Part shown: piece after piece, positions 40,451-52,723 of the stretch
Layout: the number at the start of each line of letters is the position of its first letter
Numbering within the stretch: position 1 is the stretch's first letter
Source of the DNA: Nemertoderma westbladi
Lineage: Eukaryota > Xenacoelomorpha > Nemertodermatida > Nemertodermatidae
Assembly: GCA_032718475.1 (NCBI GenBank)
Contig: JAUCBJ010002743.1
Coordinates: 1-52,864, forward strand
Direction: 5' to 3'
DNA length: 52,864 nucleotides
Program-made: the position numbers and the translations under genes
The notes under the pieces: generated by a model
What the model was told of the DNA's origin: nothing
Databases searched by the model: none
Seen by the model: only the letters and a program-made list of their open reading frames with translations

Positions 40451-42250
40451 TGTGTTGTTAGATTGTTCGCTGCGGTGTTTCGTTACGTACGGTTACGGTA
40501 TCGGTATACGACAGGCTACGGTATGTCTATCTAGTATCTACCCTATGATACCGGTATGACGGCGACGGGTGCAGTTGCAGTACCGGTCAGCCGGTATTAT
40601 ATTTACTGACTTATGTACTACGTACAGAAGTACCGTAAAACGGCAAACGGGGTGACTTGATAAACATTTTACCTTTAACTCTGAATATCTTTTGAAGTTG
40701 GAAGTTTTTATCCTACCGGTACAGAGATGTGGGGATGGAGATGGCTGGATGCGTGGATGGTATGAAAATAAAATTTGTTAGTTCCTCCCTCTAGCCTGCT
40801 AGCTGTCTCTGCTAGTGTCTAGTACCGAAGTTGGGATGAGTTGATGAGTACAAACAGACAATAGCAGCATAGGCCTACTACTGTACTACTAACTGACTAA
40901 CAGACTAACTACTGAACTAGACTAACTGATTAATGCACTTTTTGAGGTGATTCTGTGATTAGTCTGCCACCAGCAGTCGGTACCCTATATGGAATATTGA
41001 CAAAAAGCGCGCCACACGGATTCTGGTTAAACGAAAAGCGCGCCAACCATTGAAAGATTGACCATTAAATTTTGCAATTATTGTAATTATTTATCAGTTT
41101 ATACTGCAGTACCTATGCTACAGACATTGGACATAGAGCTAGACCCACTCCTACCTACAGTATTTTAACATGAAAATGCGAGCGCAGCTAGCAAGAAAAG
41201 TTTGCAGAAATGTAAACATGAATAGGCGAACAGTAAAACTGTAATATTCGGATAGGCCTAGTAGGTCAACCGACTGTTTTTAAATACAGATGTGATTAAA
41301 TTGCGAGCGTAGCGAGCAAGAAAATGTTAACATTTTTGGGTCAACCGACTATTTTTTACCTACAGATGTGATTATGAATTACATCGGAGTGTAGCGAGCA
41401 CGGAAAATCTGCTGAATCCCCGAATCGTGGTTTTAGGCTATATCAGTATAGGCCTATTGGTGTGACCAATTGAAAAACCTTTCAAACAACTCATATTTTG
41501 AAAGACATTAAAACTTTGTCCTGATTGGCCACGATGATTAACGTGGATTGGATACGGTACTTTCAATGCTCACTGTCTGACTGTCGGTTTGTCCATAATG
41601 TGGGGTGCAAAACATTTCAAGGCAGCAAGGCATGGAAATACTTCTATAGGTTAATAAACAAATACTGTAATAAAATATCACTGTATGTAATCAAATATCC
41701 CTATTGCCTATTCTATTATAGTTATTAGAATGATGAATAAGAGTAGAGCGTACAATACAGCAGTAGGCAGGCATAACACAGTACAGCAGTAACACACAAA
41801 CGCGAGCGAAGCGTGCGAAAATTTTTAAGGCCTACTGGCCTAGGCCTAACTCTTTTTAAAAATAGACTCTACTGGTACACCGATATAATTTCAAGTAGAG
41901 TGGCTGGATATGTTGCCACGCCATGCCAATGCATTTTGCTACTGTACATGACATCCATTTCCGCGCCAGGATTCCTCAATGCGCGCCACACGCCCCTGTT
42001 CCTTCGCGCCAGGATCCTAAACAGCTAAATGCAGAAATGCGCGCCACACGCCCCTGTTCCTTCGCGCCAGGATCCTAAATGGGCGCCACACATGTTGAGC
42101 AAACTCTACATAAATTCCAACCTGGTCGGTACAGCGGTAGTCCTGTAGTCTACACAGGTCTAGCAGTCTAGTGCAGTATAGTGGCAGAGTGCAGGAGTGG
42201 TGTTTTAGGCTAATTAGGCAGTTAGGCGTTAACAGATTTAAACAGCTGTA
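40451..42250. other. Non-coding region with a 58-bp direct repeat
   Basis: The 5' flank of the elongase gene is rich in CCGGTA words. Words of the form GCGAGCG(N)AGC(N)AGC occur at 41179, 41304 and 41806. At 41961-42090 the segment GCGCGCCACACGCCCCTGTT and its continuation (CCTTCGCGCCAGGATCCTAAA) is repeated with 58-bp spacing. Confidence 0.5.
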
Positions 42251-42255
42251 TCAAC

Positions 42256-42830
42256 CAGTCGGGGAGAAGTTCTATTTTCAACTGAGTTGAAATTTCAACT
42301 TTATCTTTTAAAATTCAACTTTTTATTAAAATTCAACTTTCTGACTTTTGGAGTAGAGTTTAAAATTCAACTTTTTTTTAAATTCAACTTTTGGAGTACC
42401 GTACCGGTAGCTTTGGAGATACTGAAATATGGAATTGGAATCCATTACTGGTTTTCCATTGTCAGATTGTATAATAATTATGACAAACAGCGGTAATTTC
42501 ATAGGCCTACATCTAATAAATTTCCGTAGTATTTTCAGCTAATTCAGTAATTTGCAAATGTCTGAATGTAATCACTTAAAATGTTTTAAAAAAAGTATTC
42601 CCGACGGTGAAAGTTTTTATTCCATCGGTAATGAGGGTTAATTTTTCGAGTTAGGCCTACATCATACATCCATAAAAACAATAAAAACACCCCTTCTGTC
42701 TGTCTGTCACGTCTTTGGACCCTTCTGCGCCTCCTGCCATTTTAGAGTTGAATTTAAAACTTAAAAGTTGAATTTAAAAAAAAAAGTTTTAAATTTCAAC
42801 ACAGTTGAAATTTGAACTTCTCCCCGACTG
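42256..42830. mobile_element. Non-autonomous DNA transposon with 5-bp target duplication
   Basis: CAGTCGGGGAGAAGTTC at the left and GAACTTCTCCCCGACTG at the right are perfect 17-bp terminal repeats, continuing imperfectly as TCAACTGAGTTGAAATTTCAAC. TCAAC flanks both sides (42251-42255, 42831-42835). Subterminal AAATTCAACTTT words repeat several times. No coding capacity. Confidence 0.85.
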
Positions 42831-42835
42831 TCAAC

Positions 42836-44476
42836 AGATCAAGTCACCTCGACCCAACAGAATGTGGTGACTTGATAGACAACCAGATTTTCAGCAATAT
42901 CCTGATAACAGCACTTTATGGGTGCTCTGTGAATGAGTTTGGATCATGTTGCAGTGTTGTAGGAAGGCTGTCAGGCTGTGGCAGTGTGGGGTGGGTGGTG
43001 GGTGGGTGGGCAGGTGGGGTCAGTAGGGGGTCGTGTCGTGGCTCGTGGGGTGACTTGATACACCAAATGCCAAATACTGAAATAAATAATAGTAATTAAA
43101 TTTAACGTATTACATAATATTAGGCCTATTTGTCAGTAGGGCCTAATTTCAGAATTTGGCTCTTTCCTGTTTCAGGGGCACTGAATTTTTAACAACTGCA
43201 GAACTGTAGTATTACTACTATTACTGTTAACTCTTAGGCTATTTATTGCAGTATTGTAGGCTACCTGTTCACCAGTATTGGTGTACAGGTGTATAAACAC
43301 AACAATATAATACTGTACAACACCTGCCACAATACTGCAATACAGCAATAGGCCTACCACAGTACCACTACCACAATACAATACCTGACAACAGCTTCCA
43401 TTAGAGCAGATGTAGTCTCCGGTCCGTCTCACCCAAATCACAGAAAATTGACCAAATCACAACAAATCACACCAAATCACATAAAAATTCAAATTTTTAT
43501 TTATTTCAAATTTTTTGGTTCGACTTCTGGTTTCCACTGTAACCTGCTCCTTTACTTTTGAATTTAGCAATTTAGCACAATAATTTTTCTTGCCCGTTGA
43601 AATCACTCATTGTGTCCTCTGATTTTGACTTTTTATGTTATAGTTACATGCACGAAAACAATTATTAAAATCAATCCAAAAAATTTTCACTTTTTGCTGA
43701 TACATAACATAGTATGCCCCGGTAGTGCTTTGTTTTCACAAAATGTTTATAATTTCGAAATATTCCGTACTAGCTAGTAAGAAAAATGAAAAAATACTTG
43801 CTTCATTAATAAATTAATATATACAGTACTAATGTTCTAGAATACTTATCAGAAACAAAAATACAAAAATATATTTTTAAAATTTCAAAAATGCTTGCAT
43901 TTTAATAAAAAAAAACAATAGCTTCAATAGAAAAAAATTTACCAATGTTCGAGAAGATTCACACTACATAAAAAGACAACAAAACCCGCAACTTTAGTAT
44001 AAAACTGCGCCCAAAATTTGCTGTATACATACTATACTAGTACCGTATTAACTACCATAAAAATCACTGACAGATAAGATTAAACCATGAGGTATATTTT
44101 ATGTGTTATCCCCGAACATTTTTATGCTAGATTGTTTTGGTTATTTCATTTTTTGGAACAGGTTAGCTAATTAAAAAATAAATTGTTCTAAAACAAATAT
44201 TTTATGTTCAAGAACATTTTTAAATAGTATTATAACATTTATGTATTTTTTTATTATTTATAAATGTTAAAAATCTTAGCTATGTTCTAGAGAACTGTTC
44301 TAAAAATGTTCAAGAACAATAGGCCTAATAGTGTTACTAGTAGGCCTATAGAGTATGTAGGCTTATTAAGCAAATTTGTGAGTAATTTTATGTATTTTTA
44401 TTGCGTTTTATTGGGTTTTATGGCATTTTATTATTTTCTAGAACATATTAACACTCTGGTATTGTCTACGGTAACA
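42836..44476. other. Non-coding AT-rich region
   Basis: GGTGACTTGATAGAC (42867) and GGTGACTTGATACAC (43050) are a spaced direct repeat around a GGTGGGTGGGTGGG G-rich stretch (42990-43020). AACAAATCACACCAAATCAC words occur near 43460. No gene is recognised. Confidence 0.4.
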
Positions 44477-44760
44477 CGAACTTAGTTCCAATCGAACATT
44501 TTCAAAGGCGAACTTAGTTTCAATCGAGGCGAACTTAGTTACAATCCCAGTATATCAAAACGAACTTACAGTAGTTCCAATGGAAGCGAATTTAGTTCCA
44601 ATCCCAGAATATCAAAGCGAACTTAGTTCCAATCGAGGCGAACTTAGTTCCAATCCCAGAATTTCAAAACGAACTTAGTTCCAATCGAGGCTAACGTAGT
44701 TCCAATCCCAGAATATCAAAATGAACTTAGTTCCAATGGAAGCGAATTTAGTTCCAATGT
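44477..44760. repeat. Complex tandem array of CGAACTTAGTTCCAAT units
   Basis: About thirteen copies of an ACTTAGTTCCAAT core alternate with two spacers (CGAGGCGA or GGAAGCGA, and CCCAGAATATCAAAA), giving a short period near 20-25 bp nested in a longer one near 50 bp. Confidence 0.85.
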
Positions 44761-44762
44761 TT

Positions 44763-45474
44763 CAGCGTGGGGCAAGCCACGTAGTAGGCGAAGCATTTGC
44801 TTATTGTCACTATTTGGGAGTAGGTCAGGGTCACCAATAATTGCAAATAATTGTAAAACCCTACTGTCATTTTTTAAAAACGAATTATTATTAATGAAAG
44901 AAAAAATAAATTACACATTTTGAAATATATATTAATCACGACTATATATTATATCTATAATGATACTGACTGACTGAGTCTGTAGTATATACTCCAGTCA
45001 TGCACTTATAGTAGTAGTAGTATATACAGTAGTAAGTATAGTAGTATATACTCCAGTGCATGCAGTTGTGCCATTTTCACACCAAATACAAGAGCATTTG
45101 TTTGGGTTAGAAGGTTAGGCGTTTTTTAGTTAGGAGGTTGGGCATTTTTTGGTTAGGAGGTTTAAGTGTTGTTTGGATTAGGAGGTCGGGTGTTATTCGG
45201 GTTAGGAGACTGGGCGCTGTGTGGATTAGGTGGCTGGGCGTTGTTTGGGTTTGTTATTTACAATTATTATTGACATATATATTTAATAATAAAGCCAACA
45301 AATGGCACCAATATGTACATGTCATTAAATTAATATATATACTCCCTATATTAACCTATATTCACTGATGTGGCTCACTTTAACAGTAGAACAAATTAAA
45401 TTTGTTCTAGAACATATATTTTAAGGCTAAATATAGTTAGTTAACATGATATAGAACATCTTAACACCTGAAGA
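44763..45474. repeat. Non-coding region with a G/T-rich tandem array at 45101-45250
   Basis: Six degenerate units of about 24-25 bp beginning AGGAGG(T)TGGGCGTT and ending TTTGG(G/A)TT. The unit is telomere-like in composition but is not a telomeric repeat. The rest is AT-rich. Confidence 0.6.
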
Positions 45475-46360
45475 TCGAAGAATTGTTATTGTTTTGCTTT
45501 CTTTCTTTTACTACAAGCGTTTAAAAATAGTGTCTCCGTCGATATTGCACAGTTACATGCAGTTTGTAAGCGGATTCAATTCCGCCGCATTACCCTCTTA
45601 AAATAGGATAGTGGCATTTTTAGTAATATGTTGGAGATACGAGATTAGCAATAACCAATCACCTATCACACAACCAACATCAGGGACAGTACAACCCCAA
45701 AGCCACACACAAAGGGAGGTTAGAGGTCAAACCACCTCGGTAGGGGAGACAGCTAGCAGGGGCCAGCGACAGGGGGGAAACATTCCCAGAGAGTGGAGAG
45801 GCGTGAAGTAGGTTATTAGCCAATAGGGGCGAGGGAGAGCATCCACTAGGTAAGAGGCCAAAGTAATGTAGCAGTGAAGTAATATTGGTGTGTCTTATAT
45901 TATCTCATACATACTGATTTACTGTTCAGTTAGCAGACTGTCAGTTTCAGTGCAGACCGGCATTATAGTCTTACCGCCATCGCGGTGCTGTCATGTACTG
46001 ATTTATTATTCACCATTATCGGTTATCCAAGTTTGCTATCATTAGTCTTTATATTATATGAATGAAGGGAGATCAAAATCCAACTTTTCCACATCCACCC
46101 ATCAGCCTGCTGTGACGCGTACAAACTTAACCCGGTCGGGATCCCTTGATCCCGTCACACAGTTGTTCTTCCTAACCTACTGTGATTTGTTGTTACTAGT
46201 GGAAAGATGACAAAAGTAAGGATTCCAAATATGTAAAAGTATTTCAATTTGGTTGGGAAATAGCTGAGATATGGGCATTCGAAAGTGGCATGTAATTATT
46301 TCCGCTGCAGGCCATATTATTCAATTTAATAAATATACCATGTTCTAGAATATTTTTTAA
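45475..46360. mobile_element. Left half of a foldback element split by a solo LTR
   Basis: 45475-45564 (CTACAAGCGTTTAAAAATAG, GTGTCTCCGTCGATATTGCAC) and 46160 to about 46360 (GTGATTTGTTGTTAC, AGGATTCCAAATATGTAA, CCATATTATTCAATTTA) match consecutive parts of 21495-21790. The terminal repeat itself is not recognisable. Confidence 0.65.
45565..46159 (+). mobile_element. Solo LTR with exact 5-bp target duplication
   Basis: Begins TGTAAGCGGATTCAATTCCG and ends GATCCCGTCACA, so it has TG...CA ends, and is 595 bp long. CAGTT flanks it at 45560-45564 and 46160-46164. It is related to the LTR at 11629-12206. A solo LTR forms when recombination between two LTRs removes the internal part. Confidence 0.85.
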
Positions 46361-46450
46361 TATTGACAATCAACATTTACAGTGTTCAATTATGAATTAT
46401 TTAATACAAATTGTAATTAATATATTTATTATTATCGATTAGAATTATAA

Positions 46451-46586
46451 CTAATTAAGGGAAAGGAGCAGATTACTGAGTCACGTTATTCTAACGAAAA
46501 CAATATACGAAATACAATAGATCAATGTAACAATTATTTTGGTTAGAATAACGTGCCTCTGTAACCCTCCACTTTACCTTATTTAG
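46451..46586. mobile_element. Small MITE with about 45-bp inverted arms
   Basis: CACGTTATTCTAAC at the left pairs with GTTAGAATAACGTG at the right, and the arms extend outward imperfectly (GGAGCAGATTACTGAG against CTCTGTAACCCTCC). Total 136 bp. Confidence 0.7.
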
Positions 46587-48353
46587 TGTTAATTTTATAT
46601 TTTAGTGTTAATTAATATATTTTAGCGATAATTAACATATTTTAGTGAAACTGAATGTTTGAGTGGGTTTCCCGTAAAAAAATTAGTGCAAATTATTATT
46701 TTTTTAGGTTGATAAAAGGTTGACATAGTGAGTGCAGCCCTTGTGTTGGGGAGCTTTGGCCTCCACTACACTTATTATGGGGAAGAAAGGTTTATTATTT
46801 TATTATTTTATATTACTTTGGGGTTCAAATCTCTTCACTCACGTAATTATTTTTGGTTTGTTGAAACAAGATTGGGAAACAGCGAAGATGCTCCCATGTT
46901 TGACGGTAGTGTTTAGTTGTTATAAAAACATGCTTGCGGCTAGGTAACCTGTATCGCATCAGCTGCATGGAATAGCAACCAGCTGGTTACTTTCCCTGTA
47001 CTATGATATGATTACTGAAGCTGAAGCCTGATTGGTAGCTGTCCCGTTGTGGTTACCTGGGGTTTCCTGGCACGCCTTAAAACTGATAGGTGTTATGCAA
47101 TGTATTCCAGGTATGGTACTACAGCAGTAGGCCTAATTATATATTTTTACTCTATACTGCACACTATAACTTCGTTCTCACATCGTTATTCCATCATCAT
47201 GTTGCAGGGCGCAGCCCCCTCTCGAGAAACCTTTCTTGTGGTAATTTGTTAAATCGGCATTTTTTAGAAGCTAAATCAAGTTACACATCAAAAGTTGCTC
47301 AGTTGTGAGCTCATGTGAGGGTCTTGCAACATGTTGCTTAAACAAGCACGGTGTGTTGTGTGAGGCAGTCCCATGCATTATTTACAAAACATATAAACAC
47401 ATATCTACCTATAGACTATAAAACAAGTTCTGAAATATTTTGTAGGCCTATGAAAATTAAATAGTCTTAGTTTCCTGTAGTCCTGCGGGGAAAAAAGCAT
47501 GCGTCTTTTAAATGTTCATATTATTGTTTTAATAGGCCTATTAAATTCACATAATTATTCCACATTGCTGAATGAAGGACGTGGTTGCTTTCCTTTGTCT
47601 TTGTAAAGACAATTAATTACAATTAAACGACCTCATATGGCTAGGTTGAGGTTCCAAATTCGCTTTTGCGTTGCGTCAATAACAAATGTCTAGTTTAGCC
47701 AATAAAATTATGTTTGCCTAGTATTATCGCTTTACTACATTATAACCTTAAAATATATTCATTTAACTCTCCGATGTCTACTATAGAATGTAGCACCCCG
47801 ACGTGCAATATAATGGAAATAAAATTTACGGTTTTATAAACTTATGTCTAAACGACACCAAACCGTTCCAAGGCCAATCTAACTTTAGGCCACGGAATTA
47901 TAACAACAGGCTCAGTGAATATTCGTTTAACTATTACCCTAATCCTTCAGACAATGACGTGCGAAACATATTTACTAATATACCTAGGAATTCTACATTG
48001 GTGGTCGTCGTTTCCTTTTGGGCATGTGGTATGTAAGCTTACCTACTGTCATGTATGTGCCAGTAATTCCATTACTCAATATGTGCTCTTTATCTTAAAT
48101 AATTTGGCAACCACATCTGCACTGCATACTTCATATTGTATTGTTCCAACTCAACCATCGGTATTTAACATCTGCGTAGTAACTTATTACAACGATATTA
48201 CAAAGTCCCCCTCTAATGATCATTTCTGTAAATAACCAAAGTTCATTTTTGGACTGCGTAATGTATTCAACTGTTTATATCAGACAATTTCACTCTAACA
48301 ATGTAATGACTAATTATTTATTATTTTGATTGCAACAGTATGTTATTCCCACA
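46587..48353. other. Non-coding 5' flank of the TLR gene
   Basis: No clear exon or RNA. TTGATTGCAACAG at about 48326-48338 looks like a splice acceptor just before the start codon, implying an upstream 5' UTR exon that I could not place. Confidence 0.4.
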
Positions 48354-51300
48354 ATGGAGAAACTTTTATTAGTTATTTGTTTTATTTTGGTTTTGCCGAA
48401 AGGTCAAACAGATGTGAATGAATTCATGTACTGCATATATCACTCTGGAGAGCCTGTGAAGCAAATATGTCATATCAATTTGGATGTCGAGGTGGTGTCA
48501 CCCATAAATACCTCAAAAGATGTCAAGTTGCTTGAATTCATATGCAATAGTGAACAGTTAATTGAAGATTTCGAGTCGCGAGTATTGCAGCATTACAATG
48601 CGGATAAACCTCTGAATGTTACAGAACTCAAGATTAGTGGATGCCGATTAAAGATCCTTACTAGATCGTCGCTACGCCGTTTCCATTTACTCACCTCACT
48701 GGATCTATCGAATGTCTTTGATACTGATAGCGACATATCCCTTGATTCGCTCGCAGATTTACCTCTATTAAAGACCCTGTGTATATCTAATCTGAGTGCG
48801 TTTCAATTGGCGCCTTTCTTGTCTAGTTCCAGTCTCAGGGAATTTGAGATGGATGACGTGTTTGTGACATCATCAGGGGTCGAACCCGGCCAACTATTAT
48901 ATAACGAAAATTTGCGCAAAATCGTTATAACACAAAGTCAGTTAACTAATACCGCTACAAAATTAGATATCAAAAGTTTTCCAAATATTACTCATTTTGA
49001 ACTTAATGAAGTAAATTCAATATTTAGTTACTCCAAAGACATGTTTGAAGGACTCATTGAAATAGAATCTTTAACTTTCAACGAGGTTCATGGGTTGTCT
49101 GTGTGGCCAACCATAAAACAACTGAAAAAGTTACATCAATTTACTATGATAAACTCAAAAATTAATGGCATTTCTGAAGCACCTTCTGAAGTGTATTTTG
49201 CGGACCTCACAGAACTAACTGAAGTTGTTATCAATGATATTGTTTCCGGAATTCCAGATAATCTTCCATTTATAAACTGCAATAATACAGACCTCCCTGT
49301 GAGTGTTACTGCAACGGGAAATCGATTATCAGTTTTCCCTGAAGGATTAGTTTATTGCACTGCATTATCTAGCCTTACACTCTCCCAAAACGAGATTCAG
49401 ACCATCCCACCAGATTTCTGTAATTCAGGATGTTCCGCCTTAAGAACTTTGGATCTTTCAAGAAACAAAATCGCATATATTCCAGACACATGCTTTACAA
49501 AATGTTCGCTCTTGAAACGCGTTACCATGTACAGTAACGAAATAGCATCTTTAGGAGAGCGTCCATTCTATAATCTTACAAATATTCAGGACATTGATTT
49601 TTCGACTAACATGCTAAGAAACTTAAGTGGGGAATTGTTTGCTAAATGCTGCGCAAAGAGCAATGAAAAAGTCATACATTTGGTTGAAAATCAATTCCAT
49701 TCAATTCCACACGACATTCTCAATTGGTTTGAAACCCCTGAGACTTTAAGCAAGGTCCGCATATATTTAGAAGGTAGTAAACGCGATATCAATTGCGATT
49801 GTCATTTGAGGTGGATGGGAGAATTTAATATAACAGCATGGAAAAGTACCTCATCCTGGGATGAAACTATTCGTGAATATCGTAATATTTTGTCCATTGA
49901 ATCTGTGTCTAAGAGCGGTATGCCTGTCATAGTTAACATAGATACTAATTGCACTGCCCCTTGGGACAATGAATCATATGATATTCGTTACATTCTAGAA
50001 CATCATGTTGATAGTCTTACGTGCAACATCGACGCATTGTGTCCGAGCGGCTGTAATTGTGTACAAGATGATGAAGTCCGCATTGCATGTAATGGGTTGG
50101 GTTTGAAGGAGTTACCAAGTGGTCTAACCGAACTGGTAACAGTACTAGATGTTTCTCAGAATGACTTTAAAAATCTGAGTATTATCAAAGGTTTAAGTGC
50201 ATTAAAATCTTTAAACATTTCTGATAACAACATTTCTGTGATTGGACCAGATGCTTTCCGTGAAGTATCAAATAGTTTGGAAGAAATCGATTTTCGAAGA
50301 AACAACCTCAAAGATCCAACCCAACTACTAGAACTGCGGAATTTACGATCTCTTTATTTATCCGGGAATCCTCTGCTGTGCCACTGCGAGTTTCTTTACT
50401 GGGTGGTTGACAATATAGGCGTTGTTGTCGACAGCAGTGAGAGTTTATGCGAAGGAGTCGATGGTTCGTTGTCGGATATTATGGATAATATTACGTTTTT
50501 GTGTTCAACTACAACAACTGCCATTTCGTCTACCACCTACAGGTTTATAACTACAGAGTGCCGTGCCTAGGGTTCTTATGGGGATGGGATCAAAATTTAT
50601 TAACATTTTAGTACGAAGATTTAGAAATATATAAAAAATTTCGATGAACGAGTACATTTAGTGGGGTGAAATAAACGTCGTGCTATATTGTAATAAAGTA
50701 TTATTTTTATTTTTATGTAATTCATAGGATAATTTTATTGCTTTGCGATTCTGAGTTATACATTGTGACTACCGGTTGAGTGGGGGGGGGGGGGGGGGGG
50801 GGGGGGGGTGCCCTCTCTGTGCCCACTGGCCCCTACAAAGACAACCCTCGGCACGCCACTCACATACTACTCTTTTAGGCAATCCACAACTACCACCAAG
50901 TATACACCAACTACAACATCTACGTCACCATCAACATCTATTACGTCTACTTCTTTGACATCGATGACAACAACAACGTCTATTATTACAACAAGCAAAA
51001 TCGACCCCGTTACCAAGGAGCCGTCCGGATTACAAGAGCAAACAATTTCTGATTCATTCTTAATTCCAATCCTAATAGCTGGAAGCGGGATTGTATTCCT
51101 CGTCGTCATAGCGATGATTGCCTTTTACGTCTACCGACGTCGACAAAGACATCGCAAATACATTAAAAGCGACGATGTTTACGACGTTGTCGTTAGTTAC
51201 GCTTCAAGTGACGGAAAATTTTTCGCGAAACCTATAATTTCTTATCTGAAGGATCAATCGTATGTTGTGTTTGTTAACGAGATAGACAATCTGGAAGATT

Positions 51301-51935
51301 CTATAGAATCAACCAATGTTATTGGCGGCAACGCGTGTTTATTATTGGTAGTGAGTGCGGCGTTTTTTGAATGTCTTTATAGGAATGTCACCCTGGGTGA
51401 TGTTTACAAACAATACCCGGAAGCAAAGAGGATTGTGATTGTTAAAACTGGGAAAATTAATAACGATGAAATAAGGACGTATTTCCAAGGTAAACAAATT
51501 AAATTATTTAATTGGAATGATAGTAAGTTTAGAGACGATCTAATTCGATTAATTCCACGTCGTGGCGTTAAAGTTGTGAAAGATATTAAGGCAGACAATG
51601 GTGATAGTAATGTCGATAGTAATGGTAAGGTAACCTCAGAGAAGCAGGCGGATATTGTGGACTCTCAGGTCTACACGAACCAGGCTTTCGATTCGTTTGA
51701 GGCGAATGGTGATCTCAGCCAGCTGCAGAACGGTAGACCCTCTTTGAATAGTAACGTACAGATTGGCAGAAGGTCAGTGGATGACACTGGCGTAGATCCA
51801 GTGACATTAATACGTTATAGTAAGATAGACAATGGGCAGGTGCAGGTCGTTATTGATGGTTTGGATAATGCTGGCTTTGATCACACACCTGAAGATGGTG
51901 ATGATAAAACATTTCACGGCTCTGATCCAGTTTGA
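48354..51935 (+). CDS. Toll-like receptor, two coding exons (multi-cysteine-cluster type, divergent TIR)
   Basis: Exons 48354-50542 and 50879-51935 join in phase 2 to 1081 residues. The start is ATG 48354 (context CCCACAATGG), giving the signal peptide MEKLLLVICFILVLPKGQTD. The ectodomain has leucine-rich repeats (LSSLTLSQNEIQTIPPDF, LRTLDLSRNKIAYIPDTCF). It then shows an LRRCT (NCDCHLRW, about residue 478), an LRRNT (LCPSGCNCVQDD, about 562), more LRRs and a second LRRCT (CHCEFLYWVV, about 675). This LRRCT-LRRNT pairing is the multi-cysteine-cluster layout. A Thr/Ser-rich stalk precedes the TM helix (about 789-815, PILIAGSGIVFLVVIAMIAF). The TIR domain (about 830-957) has box 1 YDVVVSYASSD but no RDxxPG in box 2; NEIDNLEDS sits near that place. 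It should sense ligands outside and recruit adaptors inside. Confidence 0.85.
50543..50878 (+). other. Intron of the TLR gene with a 27-nt G run
   Basis: Weak donor CTACAG|GTTTAT, good acceptor ACTACTCTTTTAG. The 336-bp intron carries a pure G tract at about 50782-50808 on the transcribed sense strand, 70 nt before the acceptor. Confidence 0.7.
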
Positions 51936-52723
51936 TTCCATTTGTTTTATTTTATTTTTAAATTCCTATATGAATGAATATGCAATATACTTACCCGCCT
52001 ATGCATTTCAACGGTTTTTTATTAATTTTCATAAAATGGGTCTACCGTTGCTGGTTGCTATCTGCTGATCATCCTTCGTTTTGAACTTTCGATAAATAAG
52101 TGAGACATTAATTTCAATAATTAAGACTTTTTCAGAAACCAAAATATTTAATTGTAAATGTTTAACTTTATTTATGTGACTATCTGTAAAATATTCAACT
52201 TTTTGACATAACTCTCATTGCATTTTAGTTTCATTCCTCATATTTTATCCTCATATTATTATTTTTCACTATTTAGGTTTTTCAATAGTTAAAGTACATT
52301 TCGTATTTTTAATTTAACAGAGATGCATTTTATCATTTTATTTACATAATGGTGCGAAAAGTTGTAAATTATAGGATTTCACCACAAGTTGCCTTGTTTA
52401 CATCCAGAGTTCCTCCTATTTGCAATTCTGGAATAGATATTACATACATTTTTCAGTAATACATACTGTGGGTCCATGGCAATGGCAAAGGACCGAAAGT
52501 CAACAAACTTTTTTAGATTACGACTTATAGTCTCTGAGAATCGAATCCTTTCAATTGCTAACCCTGCGACTGTCACGTTACCACGTGACTACGAAACCAA
52601 CACAAGTTATCTTTTTACATTTAGCCATTCAAATTTTATTCAGCAATTAAAACTGCACTCCTTGCACCCGCGTGAAGCTAGGACAATTCCGACCCATGAA
52701 AATTTCATTCGATCTCTGAGTGC
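51936..52723. other. 3' flank of the TLR gene
   Basis: AT-rich, with no canonical AATAAA soon after the stop; GATAAATAAG at about 52090 is the closest. No other gene is seen. Confidence 0.35.

Noticed and set aside
45101-45250. Interstitial telomeric repeat
   Set aside because: Units are about 24-25 bp and degenerate; there is no run of TTAGGG.
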